Under the pieces are notes generated by a model. It did not search any database, had not been told where the DNA came from, and saw only the letters and a list, made by a program, of their open reading frames with translations. From Hyphomicrobiales bacterium (lineage in GTDB: Bacteria > Pseudomonadota > Alphaproteobacteria > Rhizobiales > Rhizobiaceae), in contig UCMS01000011.1 in the NCBI GenBank assembly GCA_900473805.1, positions 124,001-188,000 of the forward strand: a stretch of DNA of 64,000 nt, in the 5' to 3' direction. Positions 8,898 through 18,110 of the stretch are shown piece after piece; position 1 is the first letter of the stretch; every line of letters starts with the position of its first letter. A program made the position numbers and the translations under genes.

Positions 8898-9995
8898 ATG
8901 GCTCAGATTCGCGTTCAAAACCTGCGCAAGGACTTCGGAGCCTTCAATGCGGTGAAGTCCTCCACCTTCACCGTCGAGGACGGTGAGTTCTTCATGCTGC
9001 TCGGACCCTCCGGCTGCGGCAAGACGACGACGCTGCGCATGATGGCCGGCCTTGAACTGCCCACCAGCGGCGAGATCTATATCGGCGGCGAAGAGGTCGG
9101 CATGAAGCGCGCCAGCGAGCGCGACATCGCCTTCGTCTTCCAGATGTTTGCGCTTTATCCGCATATGAACGTCCGCAAGAACATCTCCTATCCGCTGGTC
9201 AGCCAGGGCTTCTCCCGCTCCGACGTCGAGCGTCGCGTGGCGGAAGTCGCCCGCATCCTGCAGATCGAAACGATCCTCGACAAACCGGTCGGTGGTCTCT
9301 CCGGTGGCGATCGCCAGCGCGTCGCCCTTGGCCGCGCGATCGTACGCGAGCCCAAGGCCTTCTTCATGGACGAGCCGTTGGGCGCACTCGACGCGGAGTT
9401 CCGTGAACATATGGCAGAAGAGCTGCGCGCCCTGCATGACCGCATGGGCGCGACAACCGTCTACGTCACCCACGACCAGCTCGAAGCCATGCAGATGGGC
9501 GACAAGATCGTCGTCATGAACCACGGCGTGATCGAGCAGTTCGGCAAGCCGCAGCAGATCTATGACTGGCCCGCCACCAAGTTCGTAGCAAAATTCATCG
9601 GCTCGCCACCCATGTCCTTCCTCGACTTCGAAGGCGCCATCGATGAGGGAGGCAATGTGGTGACGATCGGCGGAACCCGCATCGAGGTCCCCATATCCCG
9701 CGAAGGCCGCAAGGGTGCGCTGACCCTCGGCGTCAGGCCGGAACATGTCCGCCTGTCGGATGCGGCCGCCCTCCGCGGACGGGTGGCTGCCGTCGAATAT
9801 CTCGGCACCACCCAGATCGTCACGATCGAGACCGCCCACGGAGAGATCAAGGCGCGAACGGCGTCGAGCGATGCGATCCGAACGGACGCTTCCGTTGGGC
9901 TCGAATTCGATCGCCGCTCCCTCACCCTTTTTGATGCGAAGAGCGGGAGGGCCCTCGTGTCCGAAGCCAATGAAGGAGTCCTGACCCGTGGCTGA
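8898..9995 (+). CDS. carbohydrate ABC transporter ATPase 1 (UgpC/GlpS-type)
   Basis: ATP-binding subunit of 365 residues with Walker A GPSGCGKTT, signature LSGGDRQRVALGRA, Walker B AFFMDEPLGALD and switch His in VYVTHDQLEAM. It has the C-terminal TOBE/regulatory domain of the MalK group. It is followed, with 8-bp overlap, by a second different ATPase gene. Two ATPase genes in one importer operon is the arrangement of glycerol-type GlpS/GlpT systems, in which the nucleotide-binding pair is a heterodimer. The signature has Asp where Glu/Gln is usual (SGGDRQR). Confidence 0.94.
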   Translation: MAQIRVQNLRKDFGAFNAVKSSTFTVEDGEFFMLLGPSGCGKTTTLRMMAGLELPTSGEIYIGGEEVGMKRASERDIAFVFQMFALYPHMNVRKNISYPLVSQGFSRSDVERRVAEVARILQIETILDKPVGGLSGGDRQRVALGRAIVREPKAFFMDEPLGALDAEFREHMAEELRALHDRMGATTVYVTHDQLEAMQMGDKIVVMNHGVIEQFGKPQQIYDWPATKFVAKFIGSPPMSFLDFEGAIDEGGNVVTIGGTRIEVPISREGRKGALTLGVRPEHVRLSDAAALRGRVAAVEYLGTTQIVTIETAHGEIKARTASSDAIRTDASVGLEFDRRSLTLFDAKSGRALVSEANEGVLTRG

Positions 9996-10983
9996 CGTCG
10001 TCCTCTCCAGCATCGGCAAATCGTTTGGCGCAACCTGTGCGCTCAACGACGTGACGATGACCGTTCCAGACGGCTCCTTCGTCGTGCTTCTCGGCCCGAC
10101 CGGCGCCGGAAAAACCACACTTCTGCGCCTGGTTTCAGGCCTAGAAACACAGGATAGCGGCGACATCCGGATCGGTGGTCAGTCCATGACCGGGCTGACG
10201 CCCGCACAGCGCAATGTCGCGATGGTCTTCCAGCAATATTCCCTCTACCCGCACATGACGGTGCGGCAGAATCTCGAATTTCCGCTGAAGTCGCCCCTGC
10301 TGCGCACGCCGCAGGCGGAGATCGAGCAGAAAGTGAAAGCGATCGCCGAGGTCTTGCAGATCGCCCACAAGCTCGACAACCGGGCAACCGCCCTTTCGGG
10401 TGGCGAGATGCAGCGTGTGTCGATCGGCCGGGCGCTGGTCCGCAATCCGCAGATTTATCTGATGGATGAGCCGCTGAGTTCGCTCGACGCGAAACTGCGC
10501 GCTGATCTTCGGGTCGAACTCAAGAACATCCAGGCCCGCTCAGGGGCCACCTTCCTCTACGTGACTCATGACCAGGTCGAGGCGATGACCATGGCGACCC
10601 ATGTCGGCGTGCTAAAAGAAGGGCGCCTGGTACAGTTCGGATCGCCGCGCGAGATCTACGAAGCCCCGGTTAGCATCTACGCCGCGACACGTCTCGGCCA
10701 GCCGCGTATCAACGTGCTGCCTGCAAACCTATTCCCCGGAACACCCGCCAGAGCCCATTCGATCGGCCTGAGACCCGAGCATATTCGCCAGGGAGAGGGC
10801 CAGGAGACGAAGGTGATCCGGGTCGAACATCTCGGTGATCAGACGCGTTTGCATCTCATGCTCGGGGAACACCCGATCATAACCGTCACCGATGCCCATA
10901 CCGCTCTCAAGGGCGGCGACATCATCAAAATTCAGCCGCACGAGCCGCTTTATTTCGACGCGGCCGGACAGCGTCTCGTCTAA
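9988..10983 (+). CDS. carbohydrate ABC transporter ATPase 2 (GlpT-type)
   Basis: Second ATP-binding subunit, 331 residues. It carries Walker A GPTGAGKTT, signature LSGGEMQRVSIGRA, Walker B IYLMDEPLSSLDAKLR and switch LYVTHDQVEAMTMA, with a shorter TOBE domain than its neighbour. The start is GTG at 9988, preceded by AAGGAG at 9-base spacing and overlapping ATPase 1 by 8 bp. It presumably pairs with ATPase 1 as a heterodimer under the two permeases. It ends 11 bp before the kinase gene. Confidence 0.94.
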   Translation: MADVVLSSIGKSFGATCALNDVTMTVPDGSFVVLLGPTGAGKTTLLRLVSGLETQDSGDIRIGGQSMTGLTPAQRNVAMVFQQYSLYPHMTVRQNLEFPLKSPLLRTPQAEIEQKVKAIAEVLQIAHKLDNRATALSGGEMQRVSIGRALVRNPQIYLMDEPLSSLDAKLRADLRVELKNIQARSGATFLYVTHDQVEAMTMATHVGVLKEGRLVQFGSPREIYEAPVSIYAATRLGQPRINVLPANLFPGTPARAHSIGLRPEHIRQGEGQETKVIRVEHLGDQTRLHLMLGEHPIITVTDAHTALKGGDIIKIQPHEPLYFDAAGQRLV

Positions 10984-10994
10984 GGGAGGGTCTC

Positions 10995-12647
10995 ATGTCT
11001 CAATTCCTCAACAGCAGGGAAAATGCCGTCACCGAGGCGATCGACGGCGTGCTCATGGCCTCGGCCGGAGCCTTGAGCCGTCTTGACGGCTATCCGCATA
11101 TCCGCGTGGTGGTGCGATCCGACTGGGACAAGTCGAAGGTCGCGATCATCTCGGGCGGAGGATCGGGCCATGAGCCGGCCCATGCCGGTTTCGTCGGACG
11201 CGGCATGCTGACGGCCGCCGTATGCGGCGATGTTTTCGCCTCGCCGAGCGTCGATGCGATCCTGGCCGCCATTCTTGCCGTAACCGGCCCGCTGGGCTGC
11301 CTACTGATCGTCAAGAACTACACAGGCGACCGCCTGAACTTCGGGCTCGCGGCCGAGCGGGCGCGAGCCTTCGGGCTGAATGTCGGCATGGTGATCGTCG
11401 ACGACGACATCGCCCTGCCCGATCTGCCGCAGTCGCGCGGCGTTGCGGGCACGCTCTTCGTGCACAAGATCGCCGGGGCCATGGCGGAGAACGGCGCGAG
11501 CCTCGATGCCGTCATCGACACGGCGCGACGGGTGATCGCCCATACCCGCTCGATCGGCATCTCGCTCGACACCTGCACGGTGCCGGGCTCACCGAAGGAA
11601 GCCCGCATCCCGCCCGGCCGCGCCGAACTCGGTCTCGGCATCCACGGCGAGGCCGGTGTCGAGCAGATCGATTATGACGGCGTCCGGGGCGCCGTGGCCG
11701 CCATGACGGCAAAACTCGCCGCAGGCATGGAGAACAAGCCGCATGTCGTTCTCCTGAACAATCTCGGCGGCACCTCCGTCCTGGAAATGGCCGTCGTCGT
11801 CAACGAACTGGTGCAGTCCCCGATCGGCACGCGCATCTCGCATATCGTCGGGCCGGCGCCGATGATGACCTCGCTCGACATGCACGGCTTTTCGATCTCC
11901 GTCATGCCGGCGGAAAAAGCCGATCTCGACTTGCTGGCCAAGCCCGTCGGTCTCGCAGCCTGGCCGGGTGTCTCGGCCATCCGACCGGTCAACATCATCG
12001 CCCTGCCCGATGGCCTGACCCCGATAGCGCCGCTCGCCTCCGAGCACCTGCCAACCCGTCAGTTCCTCACCGAATGCTGCAAGCTGCTGATCGAGGCCGA
12101 AAAGGACCTCAACGCCCTCGACGCCAAGTCCGGTGACGGCGATACCGGCTCGACGCTTTCAAGTGCTGCACGCGCCCTGATCGACGCCCTCGACCGCCTG
12201 CCGCTCGCCGATCACACCCAGCTCCTGCGGGCCATGGGCCAGGAACTCAGCCAGACCATGGGCGGCTCATCGGGGGTTCTGCTTGCCATCTTCTTTGCCG
12301 CCGCAGGCGACGGTGCCTCCAGCGGACTGAGCATGCACGAAGCGCTCAAGGCCGGCCTTGCCCGCATGCAGGAAATTGGCGGTGCCCGTCTTGGCGACCG
12401 CACGATGGTGGATGCGCTGGCTCCGGCGCTCGAGGCCTTCGACAAGGGCTTCGCCGCGGCGGCAAGTGCAGCCCGCGCCGGGGCCGATCTGACCGCCACC
12501 TATGTCAAAGCCCGGGCCGGTCGGGCGGCCTACATCAATGCGCGGCAACTGGAGGGGCATGTCGATCCCGGCGCAGAGGCGGTTGCGCGCCTCTTCGAAT
12601 TCCTCGGACGCCGTCATGGCGGGACACAGGGCAACGCTGCAGAGTGA
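10995..12647 (+). CDS. DhaK-DhaL fusion ketose kinase (dihydroxyacetone kinase family)
   Basis: ATP-dependent DAK-family kinase, 550 residues. The N-terminal DhaK domain has GGGSGHEPAHAGFVGRG and the substrate-binding His of GLGIHGE at residue 217. The C-terminal DhaL nucleotide domain starts about residue 350 with DAKSGDGDTGSTL, whose Asp residues bind Mg-ATP. It phosphorylates dihydroxyacetone, glyceraldehyde or, in relatives such as erythrulose kinases, C4 ketoses. It is the last gene of the LacI-regulated importer operon, so it probably acts on the imported substrate or its oxidation product. No dehydrogenase accompanies it. Confidence 0.93.
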   Translation: MSQFLNSRENAVTEAIDGVLMASAGALSRLDGYPHIRVVVRSDWDKSKVAIISGGGSGHEPAHAGFVGRGMLTAAVCGDVFASPSVDAILAAILAVTGPLGCLLIVKNYTGDRLNFGLAAERARAFGLNVGMVIVDDDIALPDLPQSRGVAGTLFVHKIAGAMAENGASLDAVIDTARRVIAHTRSIGISLDTCTVPGSPKEARIPPGRAELGLGIHGEAGVEQIDYDGVRGAVAAMTAKLAAGMENKPHVVLLNNLGGTSVLEMAVVVNELVQSPIGTRISHIVGPAPMMTSLDMHGFSISVMPAEKADLDLLAKPVGLAAWPGVSAIRPVNIIALPDGLTPIAPLASEHLPTRQFLTECCKLLIEAEKDLNALDAKSGDGDTGSTLSSAARALIDALDRLPLADHTQLLRAMGQELSQTMGGSSGVLLAIFFAAAGDGASSGLSMHEALKAGLARMQEIGGARLGDRTMVDALAPALEAFDKGFAAAASAARAGADLTATYVKARAGRAAYINARQLEGHVDPGAEAVARLFEFLGRRHGGTQGNAAE

Positions 12648-12729
12648 CGACCTCAAAACGCCCCCCACGGCGTCACTCGGCCGATTACGACGCTCGCTTG
12701 CTTTCAGATGAGTTCAGACGGGAATCCGA

Positions 12730-14619
12730 TCACCGGGGAAGTCCGCCAGGCCTGAGATGTCGCTTCAACGCCGCGATACGGAAGATGGCATTGGGCGCGC
12801 CGTAACCGGCATAGCCACGTCGTTCGACGATCTCGAAGAAGAAACCTTCGCCATAGGTCGGCGAGTAGAGCTGGAAGTATTCGCCGCAATCGTCCCGATC
12901 GTAGAGGATGTTTGACGCCTTCATCCGTTCGACCACTTCCGGGGCGAGGCCGAAACGGGCTTCGATATCGTCGTAGTAGTTCGCTGAAATCACGAGCGAC
13001 TTGAAACCGTTTTGCGCCAGCGCAGCAGCGGTCGAGAAAATGTCGTCCGTTGCGAAGGCAATATGCTGGATGCCCGAGCCAAAGGTTTCGGCGATGAAGC
13101 GTCCGGCCAGCGTATTGCGGTTTTCAGCGCCGTTCAGCGTGATCCTCAGGGTTCCGTCTTGCGTCTCGACAACTTGGCTGCGGACAACGCCGGCCGGGTC
13201 GATGATGTCCACCATCGGCGTTTTCCGCGTCGCAAGCTGCGAGGTGTAGAAAAGCAGCCAGGTCAGCATTTCTTCGTAACGCGTCGTCTGCGCGAGATGA
13301 TCGATCCGCGTCAGACCGACGGGAGCACGGCTTTCCTCCTGATCGACAACCGCTTCGAACTCGACGTCCCAAATGTTGGCGAGCGCGCTCTTCTGGTCGA
13401 GGAAATAGACGATGCCGCCTCCGACGCCGCGAATGGCTGGCACCTGCATCTCGCCGGGCCCGACCGTCTGGCGGAAGTCTTCCGACCCAAGTTCGAGCGC
13501 TCTTGCGTGAGCCGCCGCGGCATCGTCGACCATCAACCCGAAGGCATAGGCATTGGCGCCATGGACGAGATAGGACGCGTTGGCGAAACCCTTCTCCTCG
13601 CGATTGATGACGAGGTTGATGTCGCCCTGCCGCATCAGCGTCACCGACTTGGTGCGGTGGCGCGCAATGGTCCTGAAACCGAGGATCTCCAACAGCGCTT
13701 CGAGCTCGCGCCCGTCGTCATCGCCCACAGCGAACTCGACGAAGGCGATGCCGGAGACTTTGCTGCGCGCCGGCATGGCCGGAACTGGTATGCGCATGTC
13801 GGGCTCGATGCGCCGGACCTGGTCCATGAGATAGACGAGCGAGCGGCGCCCGTCTCGGGAGATCGCTTCCGTCGATCCGCCACGGAACTGGTCGTTGAAG
13901 ATCTCGAGCGAGAGATAGCCGTCATAACCGGTCGCAGCGATCGCCTGCATGAAGGGTGTCACGGCAAGGTCACCCTCGCCCGGCATGTTGCGGAAGTGGC
14001 GCGACCAGTAGAGCAGATCCATCTCGATCTGCGGCGCATCAGCGAGCTGGACGATGAAGATCCGGTCACCCGGGATCGAGCGGATCGAATTGACATCGAT
14101 CTTGCGCGCCAACGTATGGAAGCTGTCGAGGATCAGGCCAATATTCGGATGATCGGCCCGACGGACGATTTCCCAGGCATCGCGGTGATCATAGATGTGA
14201 CGCCCCCAGGCCAGCGCCTCGTATCCGACACGCAGGCCGCGTTTTGCCGCGCGCTCGCCGAGTTCGCGGAAATCGGCTGCTGCCCGGTCGACACCGCCGA
14301 GCGAGACCGGCGAGGTGTTCGAGCAGATCAGCATGATATCCGTGCCAAGCTCGGCCATCAGGTCGAACTTCCGCTCGGCGCGGTCGAAGTTGCGACTGCG
14401 AAACGGCTCCGGCATGCCTTCGAAGTCGCGGAACGGCTGGAACAGAGAGACCGTCAGCCCGTGATCCCGCACCATATGACCGACTTCGGCGGGTGAGCGG
14501 TCGAACGCCAGAAAGTCGTTCTCGAAGATCTCGATCCCGTCGAAACCGGCTCGCGCGATTGCCGAGAGTTTCTCTTCGAATTCGCCGCTGATCGAGACCG
14601 TCGCAATCGAGGTTTTCAT
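12730..14619 (-). CDS. quiC: 3-dehydroshikimate dehydratase fused to HPPD-like domain (QuiC-type)
   Basis: Converts 3-dehydroshikimate to protocatechuate in quinate/shikimate catabolism. 629 residues. The N-terminal xylose-isomerase-like TIM barrel (1-280) shows the metal and substrate residues of this family: Glu in VGYEALAWGRH, Asp and His in ILDSFH, Gln in IVQLADAP and Glu in LSLEIFND. The C-terminal half (about 290-629) has two VOC/4-hydroxyphenylpyruvate dioxygenase-like modules with GSGIQHIAFATDD and GEGFFFEIVERRGYAGYG. This fusion is known from Pseudomonas QuiC1. The start at 14619 is preceded by GGAGA. It is the last gene of the operon. Confidence 0.92.
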   Translation of the reverse strand: MKTSIATVSISGEFEEKLSAIARAGFDGIEIFENDFLAFDRSPAEVGHMVRDHGLTVSLFQPFRDFEGMPEPFRSRNFDRAERKFDLMAELGTDIMLICSNTSPVSLGGVDRAAADFRELGERAAKRGLRVGYEALAWGRHIYDHRDAWEIVRRADHPNIGLILDSFHTLARKIDVNSIRSIPGDRIFIVQLADAPQIEMDLLYWSRHFRNMPGEGDLAVTPFMQAIAATGYDGYLSLEIFNDQFRGGSTEAISRDGRRSLVYLMDQVRRIEPDMRIPVPAMPARSKVSGIAFVEFAVGDDDGRELEALLEILGFRTIARHRTKSVTLMRQGDINLVINREEKGFANASYLVHGANAYAFGLMVDDAAAAHARALELGSEDFRQTVGPGEMQVPAIRGVGGGIVYFLDQKSALANIWDVEFEAVVDQEESRAPVGLTRIDHLAQTTRYEEMLTWLLFYTSQLATRKTPMVDIIDPAGVVRSQVVETQDGTLRITLNGAENRNTLAGRFIAETFGSGIQHIAFATDDIFSTAAALAQNGFKSLVISANYYDDIEARFGLAPEVVERMKASNILYDRDDCGEYFQLYSPTYGEGFFFEIVERRGYAGYGAPNAIFRIAALKRHLRPGGLPR

Positions 14620-14650
14620 CGCCGCATTCTCCGTTTCGCCCGTTGGCGTT

Positions 14651-15100
14651 TCACCGTTTGCCTTCCGCGACAAGCAGCTTCAGAGCTCTGACCGCATGGG
14701 GGTATCCCGTCGCCCCGAGCCCTGCCATGACGGCCGTGGCCGTCATCGAGACGAGGGATTTGTGATAGATCTGCTCGCGCCGATGCACGTTGCTGATGTG
14801 GAACTCGATGATCGGTCCCTTGAACATTTTGAGCGCATCGAGAAGCGCAAGCGAAGTGAAGGTGAAGGCGGCCGGATTGATCAGGATCCCGGACCCTTCG
14901 TCGATCGCGTCATGCACGGACTCGATCAGCATCTCTTCGCTATTGGTCTGGCGGAAGACGATCGGCCATTCACCAGCGGCCTCACGGCACCAGTACTCCA
15001 CGTCCGCCAGCGTATGGTGACCATAGATCTCCGGCTCGCGGCGCCCGAGCCGATTGAGGTTTGGACCGTTCAGGATGAAGAGTGGCTTGTGCTCCGGCAT
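14651..15100 (-). CDS. aroQ: type II 3-dehydroquinate dehydratase
   Basis: Interconverts 3-dehydroquinate and 3-dehydroshikimate; 149 residues, normal for the dodecameric type II family. Visible catalytic features are Arg21 and Tyr26 in GRREPEIYG, Asn75 in ILINPAAF and His101 in EFHISNVHRRE. The usual NPGAYTHTS segment reads NPAAFTFTS. It lies between the TRAP permease and the 3-dehydroshikimate dehydratase, so the catabolic role (quinate to protocatechuate) is more likely than aromatic amino-acid synthesis. Confidence 0.95.
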   Translation of the reverse strand: MPEHKPLFILNGPNLNRLGRREPEIYGHHTLADVEYWCREAAGEWPIVFRQTNSEEMLIESVHDAIDEGSGILINPAAFTFTSLALLDALKMFKGPIIEFHISNVHRREQIYHKSLVSMTATAVMAGLGATGYPHAVRALKLLVAEGKR

Positions 15101-15110
15101 GGTGGTCCCC

Positions 15111-16412
15111 TCAGCCCTGATAACCGAGCAGGCGCGGCAGCCACAGAACCGTATCCGGAATGAAGGTGATTATGCCGAGGCAGAACACCATCCAGAGAAT
15201 GAAGGGCCATGCGTCGCGGACGATATCGCGCAGCGGTGCGCCGGAGATCTTCGCCACGATGAAGAGCAGCAGGCCATAGGGTGGCGTCACAAGCCCCAGC
15301 ATGATGTTGACGACAACCACGACGCCGAAATGCACGAGATCGATGCCAAGTGCCTGTGCGGTCGGGATCAGGACCGGAACGACGATCAGGAGGATGGTCG
15401 TGCCTTCGAGGAAGCAGCCGAGCAGCAGCAGCAGGATGTTGACGAAGATCAGGAAGACGACCGGCGACATCTCCCAGCTCGTCAGGATCGCCTTGATGCT
15501 TTCGGGGATATTCTCGATCGTCACGACATAGTTGAACACCAGGGCGCCGGCGATCAGCATGCCGATTGAAGCCGTGGTCTTGCCGCTTGTCAGCAGCGCA
15601 CCGTAAAGCGCGTTCCACGAGATGCTGCGATAGATGACGGCGGAGATCAGCAGCGCATATGCGGCAGCGAGCGCTGCGGCTTCGGTCGGCGTGGTGATCC
15701 CGGAATAGATGCAGCCCAGTAGCAGGACCGGCATGAACAGCGCCGGCAGCGCCCGCCAGGTAATGCCAGGGATCTCGCGCAGTGGCACCGGCTCTTCGAC
15801 GGGGAAATTCTGCCGCCGGGCGGTGATCGCAACCTGCACCATCTGCAGCCCTGCCATCAGCAGGCCAGGCACCATGCCGGCCAGGAAGAGGTAGCCGATC
15901 GAGGCATCGGAGACGAGCGCATAGATCACCATCGGGATCGACGGCGGGATGATCGGGCCGATCACCGAAGTCACTGCCGTCAGCGCAGCCGCAAAACTCG
16001 GCGTGTAGCGGTTCCCATCCGTCATCAGCTTCTGCATCATGCTGCCGGTTCCCGCAGCATCGGCGATCGCCGAACCAGACATGCCGGCAAAGATGATGCT
16101 CTGGACAACATTGACCTGGGCCAGGCCACCGCGAAAACGCCCAACCAGCACGTTGCAGAACGACAGGAGCCGCTCGGTCATCGAGCCGATGTTCATCAGC
16201 TCGGCTGCCAGGATGAAGAGCGGAACGGCAAGGATCACGTAGTTCGAATACATGCCATTGAGGAACTGCTCGGCCACGATCCCCATGTCGGCGCCTGAAA
16301 GCGCCAAATAAAGGATCGATCCGCAGAGCATCGAAAGGCCGATCGGAAGACCGAGGAAGGCAAGTACCGTGATGACGACGATCGAAAGGGAAAAGGGGCT
16401 GGCAAGATTCAT
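15111..16412 (-). CDS. TRAP transporter large permease (DctM-type)
   Basis: Large membrane subunit of a tripartite ATP-independent periplasmic transporter, about 433 residues with many hydrophobic helices. It has the family motifs GMSGSAIADAAGTGSMM and VIGPIIPPSIPMVIYA. The start is at 16412 (MNLASPFS), overlapping the stop of the small subunit by 4 bp. Operon context makes shikimate, quinate or dehydroshikimate the probable substrates. Transport is driven by the sodium or proton gradient in this family. Confidence 0.95.
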   Translation of the reverse strand: MNLASPFSLSIVVITVLAFLGLPIGLSMLCGSILYLALSGADMGIVAEQFLNGMYSNYVILAVPLFILAAELMNIGSMTERLLSFCNVLVGRFRGGLAQVNVVQSIIFAGMSGSAIADAAGTGSMMQKLMTDGNRYTPSFAAALTAVTSVIGPIIPPSIPMVIYALVSDASIGYLFLAGMVPGLLMAGLQMVQVAITARRQNFPVEEPVPLREIPGITWRALPALFMPVLLLGCIYSGITTPTEAAALAAAYALLISAVIYRSISWNALYGALLTSGKTTASIGMLIAGALVFNYVVTIENIPESIKAILTSWEMSPVVFLIFVNILLLLLGCFLEGTTILLIVVPVLIPTAQALGIDLVHFGVVVVVNIMLGLVTPPYGLLLFIVAKISGAPLRDIVRDAWPFILWMVFCLGIITFIPDTVLWLPRLLGYQG

Positions 16413-16927
16413 ACGCCGGAACTCGCTTTGGTCGGGTCGAAGCCCTCGGGCGCCTTGCCGCGGATCGCCAGCGTGCAAAGCCACAGATGGCGCACGATCA
16501 TGGCAATCGCGAAGACGACATAGATGGAATAGAGAAGGTCGAAGCGGATCTTCAGGTATGCCGTGCTTTCGACGCGCATGAAGCTGACATAATCGATCAC
16601 AGCCGGCAGCGACCAGGTGAAGAGCGCGACGAGGCTTGCCGAACCGATGACCTGCATCACGCGAAGCCCGCGTGCCGTCGCCGCCCCCCAGAACAGATCG
16701 AAGCGAATTTCATCGACCTCCCGCACCACGAAGGCGGAGCCAAACAGCACCATCCAGATCCAAAGCGCCACGCTCGCCTCGTGGGTCCAGCCGATCGACA
16801 GGTTGAAGAGATAGCGGGATAAGATCTGCAGCAGGAAGATCAAGAACATCGCCAAGAGCATCATGGCGAGCAAATTTTCCGCCCGATGCCTGAGCCAGCG
16901 TCCGATGGTGGCAAATCGAGTGTCCAT
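16409..16927 (-). CDS. TRAP transporter small permease (DctQ-type)
   Basis: Small four-helix membrane subunit of 172 residues. It shows SIGWTHEASVALWIWMVLFG, the conserved W-x-E region of DctQ proteins, and FVVREVDEIRFDLF. It sits between the binding protein and the large permease of the quinate/shikimate operon. The stop overlaps the large-subunit start. Confidence 0.93.
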   Translation of the reverse strand: MDTRFATIGRWLRHRAENLLAMMLLAMFLIFLLQILSRYLFNLSIGWTHEASVALWIWMVLFGSAFVVREVDEIRFDLFWGAATARGLRVMQVIGSASLVALFTWSLPAVIDYVSFMRVESTAYLKIRFDLLYSIYVVFAIAMIVRHLWLCTLAIRGKAPEGFDPTKASSGV

Positions 16928-16949
16928 AGGCCGAGCCTTTTCTGATGGG

Positions 16950-16978
16950 CCGGGAGCCGGAATGTTTCCAGCTCCCGG
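16950..16978 (-). promoter_or_regulatory. intergenic hairpin after TRAP binding-protein gene
   Basis: An 8-bp perfect stem (16950-16957 with 16971-16978) is extended inward, after one mismatch, by four more pairs around a 3-base loop. It begins 18 bases after the dctP-type stop (minus strand) and precedes the DctQ gene. mRNA stabilisation or partial termination is inferred. Confidence 0.65.
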
Positions 16979-16995
16979 GTATCAATGGGATAAGC

Positions 16996-17988
16996 TCAGA
17001 GTGCGCCGACCTTGTCGAGGATACCCTCGGGCCAGGACTTCGCCAGATCGGAAGCCAGATACTTCTCCTGGGCGAACTTCCGGAAGGCAGCAACATCAGG
17101 CTCGTAGATCTGAAGGCCGGCAGCCTTGAACTCTTCGACCAGCGTCTTTTCCTGGGCGATGTGCTGCTCTTCGCTCCACTGCATGGCCTTGTCGGCGGCA
17201 GCCTGCACCTTGGCCTGCTGTTCCGGCAAAAGCGACTTCCAGGTTTCGGCAGAGATGGTCAGCAGGTCGTAGCCGATCAGATGCGAGGTCATGACGATCT
17301 GCGACATGACTTCGTAGAATTTCATATTCTTGACATTGGGCAGCGGATTGTCCTGACCGTCGATCGCACCCGTCTGCAGGGCGGTGTAGACTTCGGCATA
17401 GGCAACCGGCACCGGATTGGCGCCCAGCGCCTCGCCGAGGAACTGCCAGGCATCGCCACCCGGCATGCGCAGCTTCACGCCCGAGAGATCGGCAGGCGTC
17501 GTGATCTTCTTATCACCCTTCAGACCCACCTGACGGGCACCGAAATAGGTCGGTCCGAGAATGTGCACACCGGCCTTTTCCTCGGCCATCTTCTTGAACT
17601 CAGCACCGAGCTCGCTGGCAAAGAAGGCACGAACATGAGCGGCGTCCCGGAAGAGATAGGCCGAGGTCAGCACCGACCATTCCGGCACCTGCTTGGCGAT
17701 GTCCTGCGGGGCGATATTGCCCATCTGCAGGTTGCCGCGCTGCAGCGCGACGAGTTCGGTGCCCTGCTTGAACAGCGTGCCACCGAAGAAGGGTTCGACC
17801 TTGAAGCCGTCCTTCAACTCGTCGGCAAACATCTTGACCATGCCGGCACGGATGTCCTGCTCGGAGAACACGGCCGACAGCTTGAGCGTCACCGGCTCCT
17901 GGGCAAGTGCCGGCCCGGAGACGACCATCATTGCGCCAAGCGCCACCGAACCTGCCAGAAACATGCGGCGTGAAAGTTCCATCATCAT
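16996..17988 (-). CDS. TRAP transporter substrate-binding protein (DctP-type)
   Basis: Periplasmic binding protein of about 330 residues. The signal peptide (ELSRRMFLAGSVALGAMMVV, ending ALA-Q) contains an RRMF pair, so Tat export is possible. The mature part has the DctP signature with the carboxylate-binding Arg in KLRMPGGDAW and GAIDGQDNPLPNVKNM. Three tandem ATGs (17988, 17985, 17982) follow AGGAGG; the exact start is uncertain by two codons. A carboxylated ligand such as shikimate or quinate fits both the family and the operon. Confidence 0.93.
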   Translation of the reverse strand: MMMELSRRMFLAGSVALGAMMVVSGPALAQEPVTLKLSAVFSEQDIRAGMVKMFADELKDGFKVEPFFGGTLFKQGTELVALQRGNLQMGNIAPQDIAKQVPEWSVLTSAYLFRDAAHVRAFFASELGAEFKKMAEEKAGVHILGPTYFGARQVGLKGDKKITTPADLSGVKLRMPGGDAWQFLGEALGANPVPVAYAEVYTALQTGAIDGQDNPLPNVKNMKFYEVMSQIVMTSHLIGYDLLTISAETWKSLLPEQQAKVQAAADKAMQWSEEQHIAQEKTLVEEFKAAGLQIYEPDVAAFRKFAQEKYLASDLAKSWPEGILDKVGAL

Positions 17989-18110
17989 GTCTTCCTCCTC
18001 TTGTCCCTGCCCCTCCTCGGGCTTCGGGATCTTCTTCTCCCTGACCGGCGGGGGCCGGTCGACGAAACACGTCTCATGCCGGCGCAAGAGGCCGGCCCAG
18101 TCTTATCGCG

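Noticed and set aside
8427..10166. 579-residue minus-strand open frame
   Set aside because: Shadow of the permease and first ATPase gene; the plus strand carries all Walker and signature motifs.
5268..10983. Calling the importer a glycerol transporter (GlpSTPQV)
   Set aside because: The two-ATPase layout is similar, but the binding protein is shorter than GlpV types and no glycerol kinase or glycerol-3-phosphate dehydrogenase is present; substrate left open.
12650..12729. Possible terminator between the DhaK-DhaL and dehydratase genes
   Set aside because: Only a 5-bp ACGCC/GGCGT stem without a T-run; too weak to list as a feature.
13012..14496. 494-residue plus-strand open frame
   Set aside because: Antisense to the 3-dehydroshikimate dehydratase fusion, whose catalytic residues are all readable on the minus strand.
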